64,000 nucleotides of DNA from contig LQPB01000007.1 in the NCBI GenBank assembly GCA_002102225.1, positions 1 through 64,000 on the forward strand. Reading direction: 5' to 3'. Of this stretch, positions 43,670-52,689 are shown one piece after another. Position 1 is the stretch's first letter; every line of letters begins with the position of its first letter. Below the pieces are notes generated by a model. It made no database searches and was not told where the DNA came from. It saw only the letters and a program-made list of their open reading frames with translations. This DNA is from Mycobacterium interjectum (GTDB taxonomy: Bacteria > Actinomycetota > Actinomycetes > Mycobacteriales > Mycobacteriaceae). The position numbers and the translations under genes were made by a program.

Positions 43670-44815
43670 ATGCGTGTTTTGGTCACCGGTGCCACCGGCT
43701 ACGTCGGATCGCGCCTGGTCACTGCGCTGCTGGGGGAGGGGCATCAGGTCGTGACGGCCACCCGAAACCCGGAGCGCCTCAAGCGTTTAGGTTGGTTCGA
43801 CGATGTAATCCCGGTCACCCTCGACGCGTCCGATCCGGCGTCGGTGCGGGCGGGCCTGGCCGCCGCTGGCCCGGTGGACGTGCTGTATTACCTGGTGCAC
43901 GCCATCGGCCAGCCCGGCTTCCGCGACGCGGACAACGCCGCGGCCCACAACGTCGCGGTGGCGGCCCGGGACGCCGGGGTGGGGCGCATCGTCTACCTGG
44001 GCGGGTTCGTGCCCGCCGACGAGGCGCTGTCCGAGCACCTGACCAGCCGGGCCGAGGTGGCCGAGGCCCTGACGGTCGAGGACGGCCCCGAGCTGGTGTG
44101 GCTGGGCGCGGCGATCATCATCGGCGCCGGGTCGACGTCGTTCGAGATGATGCGGTACGTGGGGGACCGCTTCCCGCTCATTCCGATACCGAACTGGATG
44201 GACAACCCGATCGACCCGATCTCGATCCGCGACGTGCTGCACTACCTCGTCGCCGCGGCGGACCCCGGCCGGGTGCCCGCGGGCGCGTACGACATTTCCG
44301 GGCCGACCACCACCACCTACCGGGGCTTGCTCAGGTCGTACGCGCGCGTCTCGGGCAGGTGGCATGCCCCCCTACCGGTGGGCAGGATCGACCCCGGCCT
44401 GGCATCGCTGGTCACCGGCGTCGCGCTGCCGGTGCCCCCGGGGCTTGCCGCGGACCTCGTCGAGTCGCTCGACCATCCGATGGTGGCGTCGGTCAGCGGG
44501 CTGCGCGACCGGGTGCCCGACCCGCCCGGGGGGCTGCTCGGCGTCGAGGACGCCATCGCCCTGGCGCTGGCCGGGTCGAGGCGCCGCCCGAAACCCGTCA
44601 ACGCGCTGATCGATCCGCACGACCTGGCCGACAGCGACCCCGCCTGGACCGGCGGCGACGCCCTGCGCATCCGGCGGGTCGCCCGCGTGATCACCCCGCG
44701 CGTCGCCCGGCCCACCCTGCGGTTGATTAACAGTGTCCCCGGCCCGCTCGCCGGCGCGCTGCGCACCGGCCTCGACATCCTGTTCGCGTTGAACGCGAAG
44801 GTCCGTCCGGCATGA
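43670..44815 (+). CDS. NAD(P)H-binding atypical SDR
   Basis: A 381-residue protein. LVTGATGYVGSRLVTALL is an extended-SDR dinucleotide motif; VLYYLVHAIG follows. Its closest relative by eye is the protein at 45539 (VVYYLVHSMG), so the two are paralogues. There is no ribosome site, but TAGTGT at 43658-43663 stands at -10 distance, which suggests a leaderless transcript beginning at the ATG. It overlaps the CPBP gene by four bases. It may reduce or isomerise the lipid product of the neighbouring PKS operon; this is only an inference. Confidence 0.78.
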   Translation: MRVLVTGATGYVGSRLVTALLGEGHQVVTATRNPERLKRLGWFDDVIPVTLDASDPASVRAGLAAAGPVDVLYYLVHAIGQPGFRDADNAAAHNVAVAARDAGVGRIVYLGGFVPADEALSEHLTSRAEVAEALTVEDGPELVWLGAAIIIGAGSTSFEMMRYVGDRFPLIPIPNWMDNPIDPISIRDVLHYLVAAADPGRVPAGAYDISGPTTTTYRGLLRSYARVSGRWHAPLPVGRIDPGLASLVTGVALPVPPGLAADLVESLDHPMVASVSGLRDRVPDPPGGLLGVEDAIALALAGSRRRPKPVNALIDPHDLADSDPAWTGGDALRIRRVARVITPRVARPTLRLINSVPGPLAGALRTGLDILFALNAKVRPA

Positions 44816-45534
44816 GCCAGTCGACCGCCCCGTACCGCGCCACCGCCTTGTCCGAGTTGCGCCGCGCGATCACCAATGTGGCTGTGCCCCATAACGAGTC
44901 GCCGGGCGTGGTGCGGCGCCGCCGCGTCGTCGTCGCCATCACGTTGGTGATCGGAGCGGTGGTGCTCGGCTTTTCGCTGCGCCGCCACCCGGGCGAGTCG
45001 AGCTTCTACTGGCTGACCCTGGTGCTGGCGGCGGTATGGCTCGCCGGCGGATTCCTGTCGGGCCCGCTGCACCTGGGTGGGATCTGTTGGCGCGGACGCA
45101 ACCAGCGCCCCGTCATCACCGGGACGACCGTCGGCCTACTGCTCGGCGGGGTGTTCATCGTGGGCGGGCTGATCACCCGGGAGATACCGCCCGTAGCGGA
45201 ATTGATCACCCGGGTGCTGCTCTACGCCCACCACGGGTGGTATCCGGTGATCGTGGTGATCACCCTCGTCAACGGCATCGCCGAGGAGATCTTCTTTCGC
45301 GGCGCGCTCTACACCGCGCTGGGCCGGCACCGCCCGGTGGTGATATCGACGCTGCTGTACATCTGCGCGACCCTGGCCAGCGGCAACCCGATGCTGGGGT
45401 TCGCCGCGGTGATCCTCGGGACGGTGTGCGCGCTGGAACGCCGGGCCAGCGGCGGGGTGTTGGCACCGGTGCTCACCCACCTGGTGTGGGGCCTCATCAT
45501 GGTGCTCGCGCTGCCCCCGTTGTTCGGCGTCTGA
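44812..45534 (+). CDS. CPBP-family intramembrane metalloprotease
   Basis: A 240-residue membrane protein with about six helices. The glutamate motif AEEIFFRGALY (EExxxR) and the later THLVWGLIM (His motif) are those of CAAX-protease/bacteriocin-processing (Abi) proteins. Equivalent to Rv1140 by position. The ATG overlaps the stop of the SDR gene before it. The substrate is unknown. Confidence 0.88.
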   Translation: MSQSTAPYRATALSELRRAITNVAVPHNESPGVVRRRRVVVAITLVIGAVVLGFSLRRHPGESSFYWLTLVLAAVWLAGGFLSGPLHLGGICWRGRNQRPVITGTTVGLLLGGVFIVGGLITREIPPVAELITRVLLYAHHGWYPVIVVITLVNGIAEEIFFRGALYTALGRHRPVVISTLLYICATLASGNPMLGFAAVILGTVCALERRASGGVLAPVLTHLVWGLIMVLALPPLFGV

Positions 45535-45538
45535 GCGC

Positions 45539-46867
45539 TCACGCGGCGTCGCGCGCCAAGGCGCGCAGCGCCGCGGCGAATACGGGCCGCAACCCAACCC
45601 AGTACAGCCGCCCCGGAAGGCCGCGTGGCACAAAGGTCGCCCGCTGCGTGTATCGGGCGCCCCCGCCGTCGTCGCGCGGCGCGACGCCGATCTCGAGCCA
45701 CCCCTGGCCCACCGAGCTCGGCCCGGAGCTCAGTCGCAGCGCGTGGCCGGGTTCCCGCTCCTCGACGACCCAGCTTTTGAAGAGGCGGCTTCGGGCGACC
45801 CCGGCCTCGACGGCCCGCCACACATCGCCGGGTTCCGCGGCGGTCTCGGCCGTGCGCACGTCGGTGTGGATGATCTCCCCGGCCCAGTGCGGGTCACTGG
45901 GCAGCGGCTCGGCGGGGTCCGACCGCAGCGAGTCCCAGGTGGCGGGCTCGAGTCCGCGCGTCCCGCGGTCGAGCGCCAATTCGACGGCGCGGCGGTAGCC
46001 CGTCAGGCCGCCCGCCGGCGGCTCGATGATGGCGTCGATGTCCGAATTGCGCATCACCGCATCGCATTCCAGCGATTCGATCAGCGGGCGGGCCAGCCCG
46101 GGCGGGATCGGCGTGACGGCCCCGATCCACAGGCTGGCGATCGTCGGGGTCAGGAAGGGCAGCACGACCAGGTAGCGCCTCCCGAGGCCCGCGACCTCGG
46201 CGTACACGCGCATCATGTCGCCGTACTCGAGGACGTCGGGTCCGCCGATGTCCCAGGTCCGCGACTTCGGCACCGGCGCCGTCGCCGCGGCGACGAGGTA
46301 GTGGAGCACGTCGCGCACCGCGATCGGCTGAATCTTGTTGTGCACCCACTTCGGCGTGGTCATCAGGGGCAACCGGTCGGTGAGGTGGCGGATCAGCTCG
46401 AAGGACGCGGAACCCGAGCCGATGACCACCCCGGCCTGCAGTACCACCGTCTCGATGCCGGAGTCGATGAGGACCTCGCCGACGGCCGCGCGCGATTCGA
46501 GGTGCTCGGACAGCTTGGTGCCCTCGGGATGCAGCCCGCTCAGATACACCACCCGTCGCACCCCGGTTCGGCGTGCGGCGGTCACCACGTTGCGCACGGC
46601 CCGGTCTTCCTCGGCGGCGAAGTCCTTGGAGGTGCCCATCGAGTGGACCAGGTAGTAGACGACGTCGATCCCCTCGAACGCCGCGATCAGCGACTCGACG
46701 TCGCCGAGGTCGCCGCGCGCCACCTCCGCCCATTCGCGCCACGGCACGTCGGCCAGCTTGTCCGGGTTGCGCGCCAGGGCGCGAACGGCGTGGCCCTCGT
46801 CGAGCAATCGGGGTACCAGTCGGGCACCGATGTAGCCGGTCGCCCCGGTGACCAGGCAGCGCACCAT
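45539..46867 (-). CDS. NAD(P)H-binding protein with a C-terminal DUF2867-like domain
   Basis: A 442-residue protein. The first 290 residues are an atypical SDR (LVTGATGYIGARLVPRLL, VVYYLVHSMG, VVYLSGLHPEG). The last 130, beginning near AETAAEPGDVWRAVEAG, resemble a DUF2867/SRPBCC-type lipid-binding fold. It is a paralogue of the 43670 protein, with the additional domain. Many mycobacteria encode such proteins near lipid genes. It converges on the CPBP gene with a gap of 4 bases. Start ATG 46867. Confidence 0.78.
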   Translation of the reverse strand: MVRCLVTGATGYIGARLVPRLLDEGHAVRALARNPDKLADVPWREWAEVARGDLGDVESLIAAFEGIDVVYYLVHSMGTSKDFAAEEDRAVRNVVTAARRTGVRRVVYLSGLHPEGTKLSEHLESRAAVGEVLIDSGIETVVLQAGVVIGSGSASFELIRHLTDRLPLMTTPKWVHNKIQPIAVRDVLHYLVAAATAPVPKSRTWDIGGPDVLEYGDMMRVYAEVAGLGRRYLVVLPFLTPTIASLWIGAVTPIPPGLARPLIESLECDAVMRNSDIDAIIEPPAGGLTGYRRAVELALDRGTRGLEPATWDSLRSDPAEPLPSDPHWAGEIIHTDVRTAETAAEPGDVWRAVEAGVARSRLFKSWVVEEREPGHALRLSSGPSSVGQGWLEIGVAPRDDGGGARYTQRATFVPRGLPGRLYWVGLRPVFAAALRALARDAA

Positions 46868-46942
46868 CGACCCTCCCGTTCCTCAGGTTTTATTCGGAAC
46901 CAACATGAGGAAGGATTGCCGGTTCTGGCCGCGGTAAGCCTG

Positions 46943-47755
46943 TCAGTCGTCGGTGAAGTTGGGGGCGCGGCGCTCCTGGAAAGCCGTGGTGCCCTCCTTG
47001 AAGTCATGCGAGACCAGCAGCCGCGACTGCCCTTCGTATTCACGGTCCAGGGCGGCGTCCAACTCGGTGAGCGTGGCCGCGTTGATGGCCTGCTTGGTCC
47101 TGGCGAAAGCCACCGCCGGGCCCGCCAACAACCGGGCGATCACCTTGTCCACCTCGGCCTCGAAATCGTCCGCCGGATAGACCGCGCTGACCAGCCCCCA
47201 GGACAGGGCCTCGGTGGCGGGCAATCGGTCGGGCAGCAGCGCCATCCGCATCGCCCGGATCCGGCCGACCGCGGCCGCGATCAGCGCCGACGCGCCGCCG
47301 TCGGGCATCAAACCGATCTTGGTGAAGGCGAGCATGAAAAACGCCTTGTCGGAAGCCAATACGACATCACAGGCCAGGGCGATGGAAACTCCCACGCCGG
47401 CCGCCGGCCCCTGAACCACCGCGACCACCGGGTGCGGCACCGCGGCGATGGCCCGCACCAGCCGGTTGATCTCCAACACGATTTCGTCCGGCGGGACGCC
47501 GCCGCTGCCGGCCATGTCGTCGGCGCTGATGCCCGCCCCGGAACTGAAGCCGCGGCCCGCGCCGCCCAGTCGCACCACCCGGACCGCGGGGTCGGTGGCC
47601 GCGCGTTCCAACGCGTCGGCGATCCCGGTGATCACCCGGATCGTCAGGGAGTTCAGGCTGTCGGGGCGGTTGATGGTCACCGAGAGCACGCCGTCGGTCA
47701 GCGTGACGTCGAGACCAGCAACCGGTGCGAGCGTGGCGATTCCAGAATCCGGCAT
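46943..47755 (-). CDS. Enoyl-CoA hydratase/isomerase family protein (EchA10/11-like)
   Basis: A 270-residue crotonase starting MPDSGIATLAPVAG. The oxyanion-hole motif reads FSSGAGISADD. The two catalytic Glu positions are changed: GVGVSIALACD and GLMPDGGASALI hold Ser/Asp where Glu would be expected. It may be an isomerase or a non-hydratase member. In M. tuberculosis echA10 and echA11 lie here together; only one gene is present. It is divergent from mcr. Confidence 0.85.
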   Translation of the reverse strand: MPDSGIATLAPVAGLDVTLTDGVLSVTINRPDSLNSLTIRVITGIADALERAATDPAVRVVRLGGAGRGFSSGAGISADDMAGSGGVPPDEIVLEINRLVRAIAAVPHPVVAVVQGPAAGVGVSIALACDVVLASDKAFFMLAFTKIGLMPDGGASALIAAAVGRIRAMRMALLPDRLPATEALSWGLVSAVYPADDFEAEVDKVIARLLAGPAVAFARTKQAINAATLTELDAALDREYEGQSRLLVSHDFKEGTTAFQERRAPNFTDD

Positions 47756-47844
47756 GCGCCTCAGAGTAGGTGACCGGGCTGCGCGACCGTCGAGTGCGGC
47801 TGAGAAGATGCCAACGACGTCAAAGCGGACGAAGGGGCAACAAC

Positions 47845-48927
47845 ATGGCGGGACCGTTGCGAGGACTGCGCGTAGTCGAGCTGGCCGGCATCGGGCCCGG
47901 CCCACATGCCGCGATGATCCTGGGTGATCTGGGCGCCGACGTGGTGCGCATCGACCGGCCCTCGAAGGGACCCGGTGGCGTGGCGAAGGACGCCATGAGC
48001 CGCAACCGCCGCATCGTGACCGCCGACCTCAAGTCCGACGAGGGCCGCGAACTCGTGCTCAGGCTTGTCGCGAAGGCCGACGTTTTGATCGAGGGCTACC
48101 GTCCCGGCGTCACCGAGCGGCTCGGGCTGGGCCCCGAGGACTGCGCGAAGGTCAACGACCGACTGGTCTACGCCCGGATGACCGGCTGGGGTCAGACCGG
48201 CCCGCGCAGCCAGCAGGCGGGCCACGACATCAACTACATCTCGCTGAACGGGATCCTGCACGCCATCGGCCGGGCCAACGAGCGGCCGGTGCCGCCGCTG
48301 AACCTGGTCGGTGACTTCGGCGGCGGCTCGATGTTCCTGTTGGTCGGCATCCTGTCCGCGTTGTGGGAGCGGCAGAGCTCCGGCAAGGGGCAGGTCATCG
48401 ACGCCGCGATGGTCGACGGTTCCAGCGTGCTCATCCAGATGATGTGGCAGATGCGCGCCTCGGGGATGTGGACCGACGTGCGCGGCACCAACATGCTCGA
48501 CGGCGGCGCGCCCTACTACGACACCTACGAGTGCGCCGACGGCCGCTATGTTGCGGTCGGCGCCATCGAGCCGCAGTTCTACGCTGCCATGCTCGCCGGG
48601 CTGGGCCTGGACGGCGCCGACCTGCCGCCCCAAAACGACGTCACCCGGTGGCCCGAGCTGCGGGCGATACTGACCGAGAAGTTCGCCGGCCACGACCGCG
48701 ACCACTGGGCGAAGGTGTTCGCCGACTCCGACGCCTGCGTGACGCCGGTGCTGGCCTTCGGCGAGGTGCAGACCGAGCCGCACATCACCGAGCGCGACAC
48801 CTTCTACGAGGTGGACGGGGCCCTGCAGCCGTTGCCCGCGCCGCGGTTCTCCAGGACCGCGCCGGGCACGCCGCGCCCGGCCGCGCCGGCGACCACCATC
48901 GAATCCGTGCTCGAGGACTGGGTATAG
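47845..48927 (+). CDS. mcr: Alpha-methylacyl-CoA racemase
   Basis: A 360-residue CoA-transferase-family III enzyme, the same length as M. tuberculosis Mcr. Catalytic His127 is in GHDINY, Asp157 in LVGDFGGG, and Glu242 in IEPQFY, matching His126, Asp156 and Glu241 of the M. tuberculosis enzyme by one residue. It interconverts R and S 2-methylacyl-CoA, which is needed for branched chains and the cholesterol side chain. The ATG at 47845 follows GAAGGGGC. Confidence 0.95.
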   Translation: MAGPLRGLRVVELAGIGPGPHAAMILGDLGADVVRIDRPSKGPGGVAKDAMSRNRRIVTADLKSDEGRELVLRLVAKADVLIEGYRPGVTERLGLGPEDCAKVNDRLVYARMTGWGQTGPRSQQAGHDINYISLNGILHAIGRANERPVPPLNLVGDFGGGSMFLLVGILSALWERQSSGKGQVIDAAMVDGSSVLIQMMWQMRASGMWTDVRGTNMLDGGAPYYDTYECADGRYVAVGAIEPQFYAAMLAGLGLDGADLPPQNDVTRWPELRAILTEKFAGHDRDHWAKVFADSDACVTPVLAFGEVQTEPHITERDTFYEVDGALQPLPAPRFSRTAPGTPRPAAPATTIESVLEDWV

Positions 48928-48930
48928 TCC

Positions 48931-48946
48931 CCAACCAACTGGTTGG
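48931..48946. promoter_or_regulatory. Probable TetR-type operator before the SDR gene
   Basis: CCAACCA and TGGTTGG are perfect 7-bp arms separated by AC. TATAGT at 48923-48928, overlapping the mcr stop codon, may be its -10 element. Together they look like a repressible promoter for the SDR at 48970, inside what would otherwise be one operon. Confidence 0.55.
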
Positions 48947-48969
48947 CTGGACGTGAGGGAAGGACACGC

Positions 48970-49722
48970 ATGGAGATCAAAGACGCCGTAGCCGTGGTCA
49001 CCGGGGGAGCGTCGGGCCTGGGCCTGGCCACCACCAAGCGGCTGCTGGACGCCGGGGCGCAGGTGGTGGTGATCGACCTCCGCGGTGCAGAGGCGGTCCG
49101 CGAGCTCGGCGACCGGGCGCGTTTCGCGGAGGCCGACGTCACCGACGAGGCCGCCGTCGCCGCCGCGCTCGACGTGGCCGAGTCGCTGGGCCCGCTGCGC
49201 ATCAACGTCAACTGTGCCGGCATCGGCAACGCCATCAAGACGCTGTCCAAGGACGGCCCGTTTCCGCTGGACGCGTTCAAGAAGGTGGTCGGGGTCAACC
49301 TGATCGGCACGTTCAACGTGCTGCGGCTGGCCGCCGAGCGCATCGCCAAGACGGAGCCGGTCGGTGAAGAGCGCGGCGTCATCATCAACACCGCCTCGGT
49401 CGCCGCGTTCGAGGGACAGATCGGCCAGGCCGCCTACTCGGCGTCCAAGGGCGGCGTCGTCGGCATGACGCTACCGATCGCACGCGACCTGTCGCGCGAA
49501 CTGATCCGGGTGGTGACGATCGCGCCGGGGTTGTTCAAGACCCCGCTGCTCGGCTCGTTGCCCGAGGAGGCGCAGAAGTCGCTGGGCAAGCAGGTTCCGC
49601 ACCCGGCCCGGCTGGGTGACCCCGACGAGTACGGCGCGCTTGCCGTCCACATCATCGAGAACCCCATGCTCAACGGCGAGGTCATCCGCCTCGACGGCGC
49701 CATCCGCATGGCCCCGCGCTAG
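48970..49722 (+). CDS. Short-chain dehydrogenase, HSD10-like (Rv1144 homologue)
   Basis: A 250-residue SDR with [28 protein letters not shown] and [10 protein letters not shown] (catalytic Tyr-x-x-x-Lys). It is close to type 10 17-beta-HSD/3-hydroxyacyl-CoA dehydrogenases (NCAGI and the TFNVLRL segment). Its place after mcr is as in M. tuberculosis. GAGGGAAGG lies before the ATG. It likely oxidises 2-methyl-3-hydroxyacyl-CoA in branched-chain degradation. Confidence 0.92.
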   Translation: MEIKDAVAVVTGGASGLGLATTKRLLDAGAQVVVIDLRGAEAVRELGDRARFAEADVTDEAAVAAALDVAESLGPLRINVNCAGIGNAIKTLSKDGPFPLDAFKKVVGVNLIGTFNVLRLAAERIAKTEPVGEERGVIINTASVAAFEGQIGQAAYSASKGGVVGMTLPIARDLSRELIRVVTIAPGLFKTPLLGSLPEEAQKSLGKQVPHPARLGDPDEYGALAVHIIENPMLNGEVIRLDGAIRMAPR

Positions 49723-49814
49723 TTCCGATGGTGGCGACCCGCTTCGCCCGGCTGCGCGGGGGTGCCCCCAGCGCCCGGCTACGCCGCGCTCGCGATCGCC
49801 ACTAGACGGGCAAA

Positions 49815-49847
49815 CGAAAGCCCCCCGCGGTGAGCGGGGGGCTTTCG
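49815..49847 (+). terminator. Strong hairpin terminator after the mcr-SDR unit
   Basis: CGAAAGCCCCCCGC (49815-49828) and GCGGGGGGCTTTCG (49834-49847) form a perfect 14-bp stem with a 5-base loop and a short T run after it. It is symmetrical and could stop transcription in both directions. Confidence 0.85.
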
Positions 49848-49935
49848 TTCGTAAGCAAGACCAGTGGCTATCGACGGAACCATCGACTGACGGCGGGTTC
49901 GGCCATGAGGAGCCGCGCTAATACGCTCATGACGG

Positions 49936-50067
49936 TCAGCTCGCCGTCTGCAGCGGGTGCCAGTCTTCGAGCTGCTCCGAGGTCTCGCCTTCCACCAGCA
50001 TGTCGCCGTGGTAGAGGGCTTCAAAGTCAGCCTTGATGACGTCTGCGCTTGAGTCGTCGATCCACAT
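49936..50067 (-). CDS. Possible 43-residue acidic small protein
   Basis: ATG at 50067, TGA at 49936. The translation MWIDDSSADVIKADFEALY to DWHPLQTAS is acidic, with Trp at residues 2 and 36, and mostly GC-ending codons. There is no ribosome site; the sequence CATACGCT upstream may be part of a promoter. It is located between two convergent/divergent gene blocks. I do not recognise it, and it could be chance. Confidence 0.4.
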   Translation of the reverse strand: MWIDDSSADVIKADFEALYHGDMLVEGETSEQLEDWHPLQTAS

Positions 50068-50363
50068 GACACTGAGCGTATGGGCCGCCTCTAAGGATTT
50101 ATTGAGTCACGATTCGGAAAATGGTGGCAATTTACCGGCGGGTAGGTTTCCGGCGGGTAGGTGGGGTTGTGGCCCCCCTGAGCGGCTTGGTTGTGGACCA
50201 CTCGCCTCGCCGCACCGTGAGTGCCGCACGGGTTTGAACCATCCGGCCGCGCCGAACCGTACTACTAGGTAAGGTTGTTTTACACCTGTCAGTTATCGCT
50301 GATAAGTTACCGCGGATAGGGGGCGGCCTGCCTGGCCGGCCGGCGGTGGGAGGACCGGGGAAT
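50068..50363. other. 296-bp region upstream of mmpL13
   Basis: It contains a tandem 11-bp CGGCGGGTAGG motif (about 50140 and 50151), an AT-rich stretch at 50262-50310 likely to be the mmpL promoter, and the inverted repeat listed at 50293-50305. No coding sequence is seen. Confidence 0.45.
50293..50305. promoter_or_regulatory. Inverted repeat upstream of mmpL13
   Basis: TTATC and GATAA arms with a GCT spacer, 58 bp before the mmpL start, within the AT-rich promoter-like stretch. It could be an operator for the downstream TetR regulator. This is an inference from symmetry and position. Confidence 0.4.
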
Positions 50364-52688
50364 ATGCTGCAAGCGATCGCGCGATTGGCCATAGCGGCGC
50401 CACGAAGAATCATCGCGATCGCGGTCCTGGTCTTCATCGGTGCCGCCGTCTTCGGCCTACCCGTGGCCAAGAGCCTGTCCCCGGGTGGCTTCCAAGACCC
50501 GAACTCGGAATCGGCCCACGCCATCGGGATCCTGACCGACAAGTTCGGGCAGAGCGGCCAGCAGATGCTGATCATGGTGACGTCGCCCGCGGGCGCCAAC
50601 AGCGAACGGGCCCGCAAGGTGGGCACCGATCTCGCCCGCGATGTGCAGGGCTCGCCGCTGGTGTACAACGTGACCACGGCCTGGACCGCGCCGCCGCAGG
50701 CCGCCGCGGACCTGATCAGCAAGGACGGTAAGTCGGGGCTGATCGTGATCAACCTCAAGGGCGGCGAGAACTTCGCGCAGAGCAACGCCCAGACCCTGGC
50801 GGACCAATTCGTCCACGACCGCGACGGCGTCACCGTCCGCGCCGGCGGGCCGGCGATGCAATACGCCCAGATCAACAAGCAGAACCAGGAAGACCTGGTG
50901 GTCATGGAGATGATCGCGCTGCCGCTGAGCTTCCTGGTGCTGATCTGGGTGTTCGGTGGGCTGCTGGCGGCGGCGCTGCCGATGGCGCTCGGGGCGCTGG
51001 CCGTCGTCGGCTCGATGACGGTGCTGCGGCTCATCACCTTCACCACCGAGGTGTCGATCTTCGCGCTGAACCTGAGCACCGCCCTGGGCTTGGCGCTGGC
51101 CATCGACTACACGCTGCTGATCGTCAGCCGCTACCGCGACGAGTTGGCCGAGGGCAGCGATCCCCATGAGGCGCTGATCCGGACCATGGCCACCTCGGGC
51201 CGCACGGTGCTGTTCTCCGCGGTCACCGTGGCGTTGTCGATGGTGGCGACGGTGGCGTTCCCGATGTACTTCCTGAAGTCGTTCGCCTATGCCGGCGTGG
51301 CCACCGTCGCGTTCGTCGCCATCGCGTCCATCGTGGTGACGCCGGCCGCGATCGTGCTGTTGGGCGCCCGGCTGGACTCGCTGGACGTGCGCCGGCTGAT
51401 CCGCCACGCCCTGCGCCGGCCCGACCCGCTGCACCGGCCGGTCGAGCAGTGGTTCTGGTACCGGTCCAGCAAGTTCGTCATGCGCCGCTGGGCGCCGATC
51501 GGCCTGGGCGTGATGGCTCTGCTGCTGTTGCTCGGGCTGCCGTTCTTCTCGGTCAAGTGGGGTTTTCCCGACGACCGGGTGCTGCCCAAGTCGGCGTCGT
51601 CGCATCAGGTCGGCGACGAGCTGCGGACCGGTTTCGCGCACGACTCCGCGACCGCCGTTCCCGTCGTCGTCCCCGACGTCCGTGGATTGAGCCCGGCGGC
51701 GCTGGACAACTACGCCGCCGAACTTTCGCGGGTCCCCGACGTATCGGGCGTGTCGGCGCCGGGCGGCGCCTTCGTCGGCGGAAACAAGGTGGGACCACCT
51801 GCCGCGGCCACCGGGCTGGCCGACGGCAGCGCCTTTTTGACCGTGAGCAGCAACGCGCCGTTGTTTACGCAGGCCAATGACACTCAGCTCAGGCGGTTGC
51901 ACGAGGTGCCCGGTCCGGGCGGTCGATCGGTGGAAATGGGCGGGGTCGCCCAGGTCAACCGGGACAGCGTCGATGCGGTGACGGACCGGCTCCCGCTGGT
52001 GCTGGGCCTGATGGCCGCGGTGACGTTCGTGCTGCTGTTCCTGCTCACCGGCAGCGTGGTGCTGCCGCTGAAGGCGCTGATGTGCAACGTGCTGTCGCTG
52101 AGCGCGGCCTTCGGTGCGCTGGTGTGGATTTTCCAGGACGGCCATCTCGGCGCGCTGTGGACGACTCCGAGCGGGACGCTGGTGGCCAACATGCCGGTGC
52201 TGCTGTTCTGCATCGCCTTTGGGCTGTCGATGGACTACGAGGTGTTCCTGATCTCCCGGATCCGGGAGTACTGGCTGCAGTACCGGCCGCAACAGGCGAC
52301 GGCGCAGGAGGCGCACGCCGCCAACGACGAGGCGGTGGCGCACGGCGTCGCCCGCACCGGCCGGGTGATCACCGCGGCGGCGTTGGTGATGTCGATGTCG
52401 TTCGCGGCGCTGATCGCCGCCCACGTCTCGTTCATGCGGATGTTCGGCCTCGGCCTGACCCTGGCCGTGTTCGCGGACGCGACCCTGGTGCGGATGGTCC
52501 TGGTGCCGGCGTTCATGCACGTGATGGGCCGCTGGAACTGGTGGGCGCCAAAGCCTTTGGTGTGGCTGCACGAGCGGTTCGGCATCACCGAGGCACCCTC
52601 CGAGGTGGCCGTGCACGCCGAGCCGGCCGCGGAGGCCGTGCAGCACAACGGGCGCCCGGTCCGGGAGTCGGTGACCAATATTGGTTGA
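50364..52688 (+). CDS. mmpL13: MmpL-family RND transporter, intact MmpL13
   Basis: A 774-residue transporter with two RND halves: MPMALGALAVVG and LALAIDYTLLIVSRYRDE near 250 in the first, and AFGLSMDYEVFLISRIREY near 620 in the second, the conserved Asp-Tyr motifs that carry the proton relay. About 11-12 helices. In M. tuberculosis the gene is split into mmpL13a (Rv1145) and mmpL13b (Rv1146). Here it is one continuous frame. GGAGG lies about ten bases before the ATG. The TetR gene overlaps its 3' end, as is usual for local control of a transporter. The lipid cargo is unknown. Confidence 0.92.
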   Translation: MLQAIARLAIAAPRRIIAIAVLVFIGAAVFGLPVAKSLSPGGFQDPNSESAHAIGILTDKFGQSGQQMLIMVTSPAGANSERARKVGTDLARDVQGSPLVYNVTTAWTAPPQAAADLISKDGKSGLIVINLKGGENFAQSNAQTLADQFVHDRDGVTVRAGGPAMQYAQINKQNQEDLVVMEMIALPLSFLVLIWVFGGLLAAALPMALGALAVVGSMTVLRLITFTTEVSIFALNLSTALGLALAIDYTLLIVSRYRDELAEGSDPHEALIRTMATSGRTVLFSAVTVALSMVATVAFPMYFLKSFAYAGVATVAFVAIASIVVTPAAIVLLGARLDSLDVRRLIRHALRRPDPLHRPVEQWFWYRSSKFVMRRWAPIGLGVMALLLLLGLPFFSVKWGFPDDRVLPKSASSHQVGDELRTGFAHDSATAVPVVVPDVRGLSPAALDNYAAELSRVPDVSGVSAPGGAFVGGNKVGPPAAATGLADGSAFLTVSSNAPLFTQANDTQLRRLHEVPGPGGRSVEMGGVAQVNRDSVDAVTDRLPLVLGLMAAVTFVLLFLLTGSVVLPLKALMCNVLSLSAAFGALVWIFQDGHLGALWTTPSGTLVANMPVLLFCIAFGLSMDYEVFLISRIREYWLQYRPQQATAQEAHAANDEAVAHGVARTGRVITAAALVMSMSFAALIAAHVSFMRMFGLGLTLAVFADATLVRMVLVPAFMHVMGRWNWWAPKPLVWLHERFGITEAPSEVAVHAEPAAEAVQHNGRPVRESVTNIG
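52674..52685. promoter_or_regulatory. 12-bp palindrome spanning the mmpL13 stop and TetR start
   Basis: ACCAATATTGGT is a perfect palindrome but also encodes the last three residues of MmpL13 (TNI-G). It lies just before the likely TetR start, where it could mediate autoregulation, or be a chance result of coding sequence. Confidence 0.3.
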
Positions 52689-52689
52689 C

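Noticed and set aside
50457..52646. A 729-codon minus-strand frame opposite mmpL13
   Set aside because: The mmpL13 frame has all RND motifs; the antisense frame has none.
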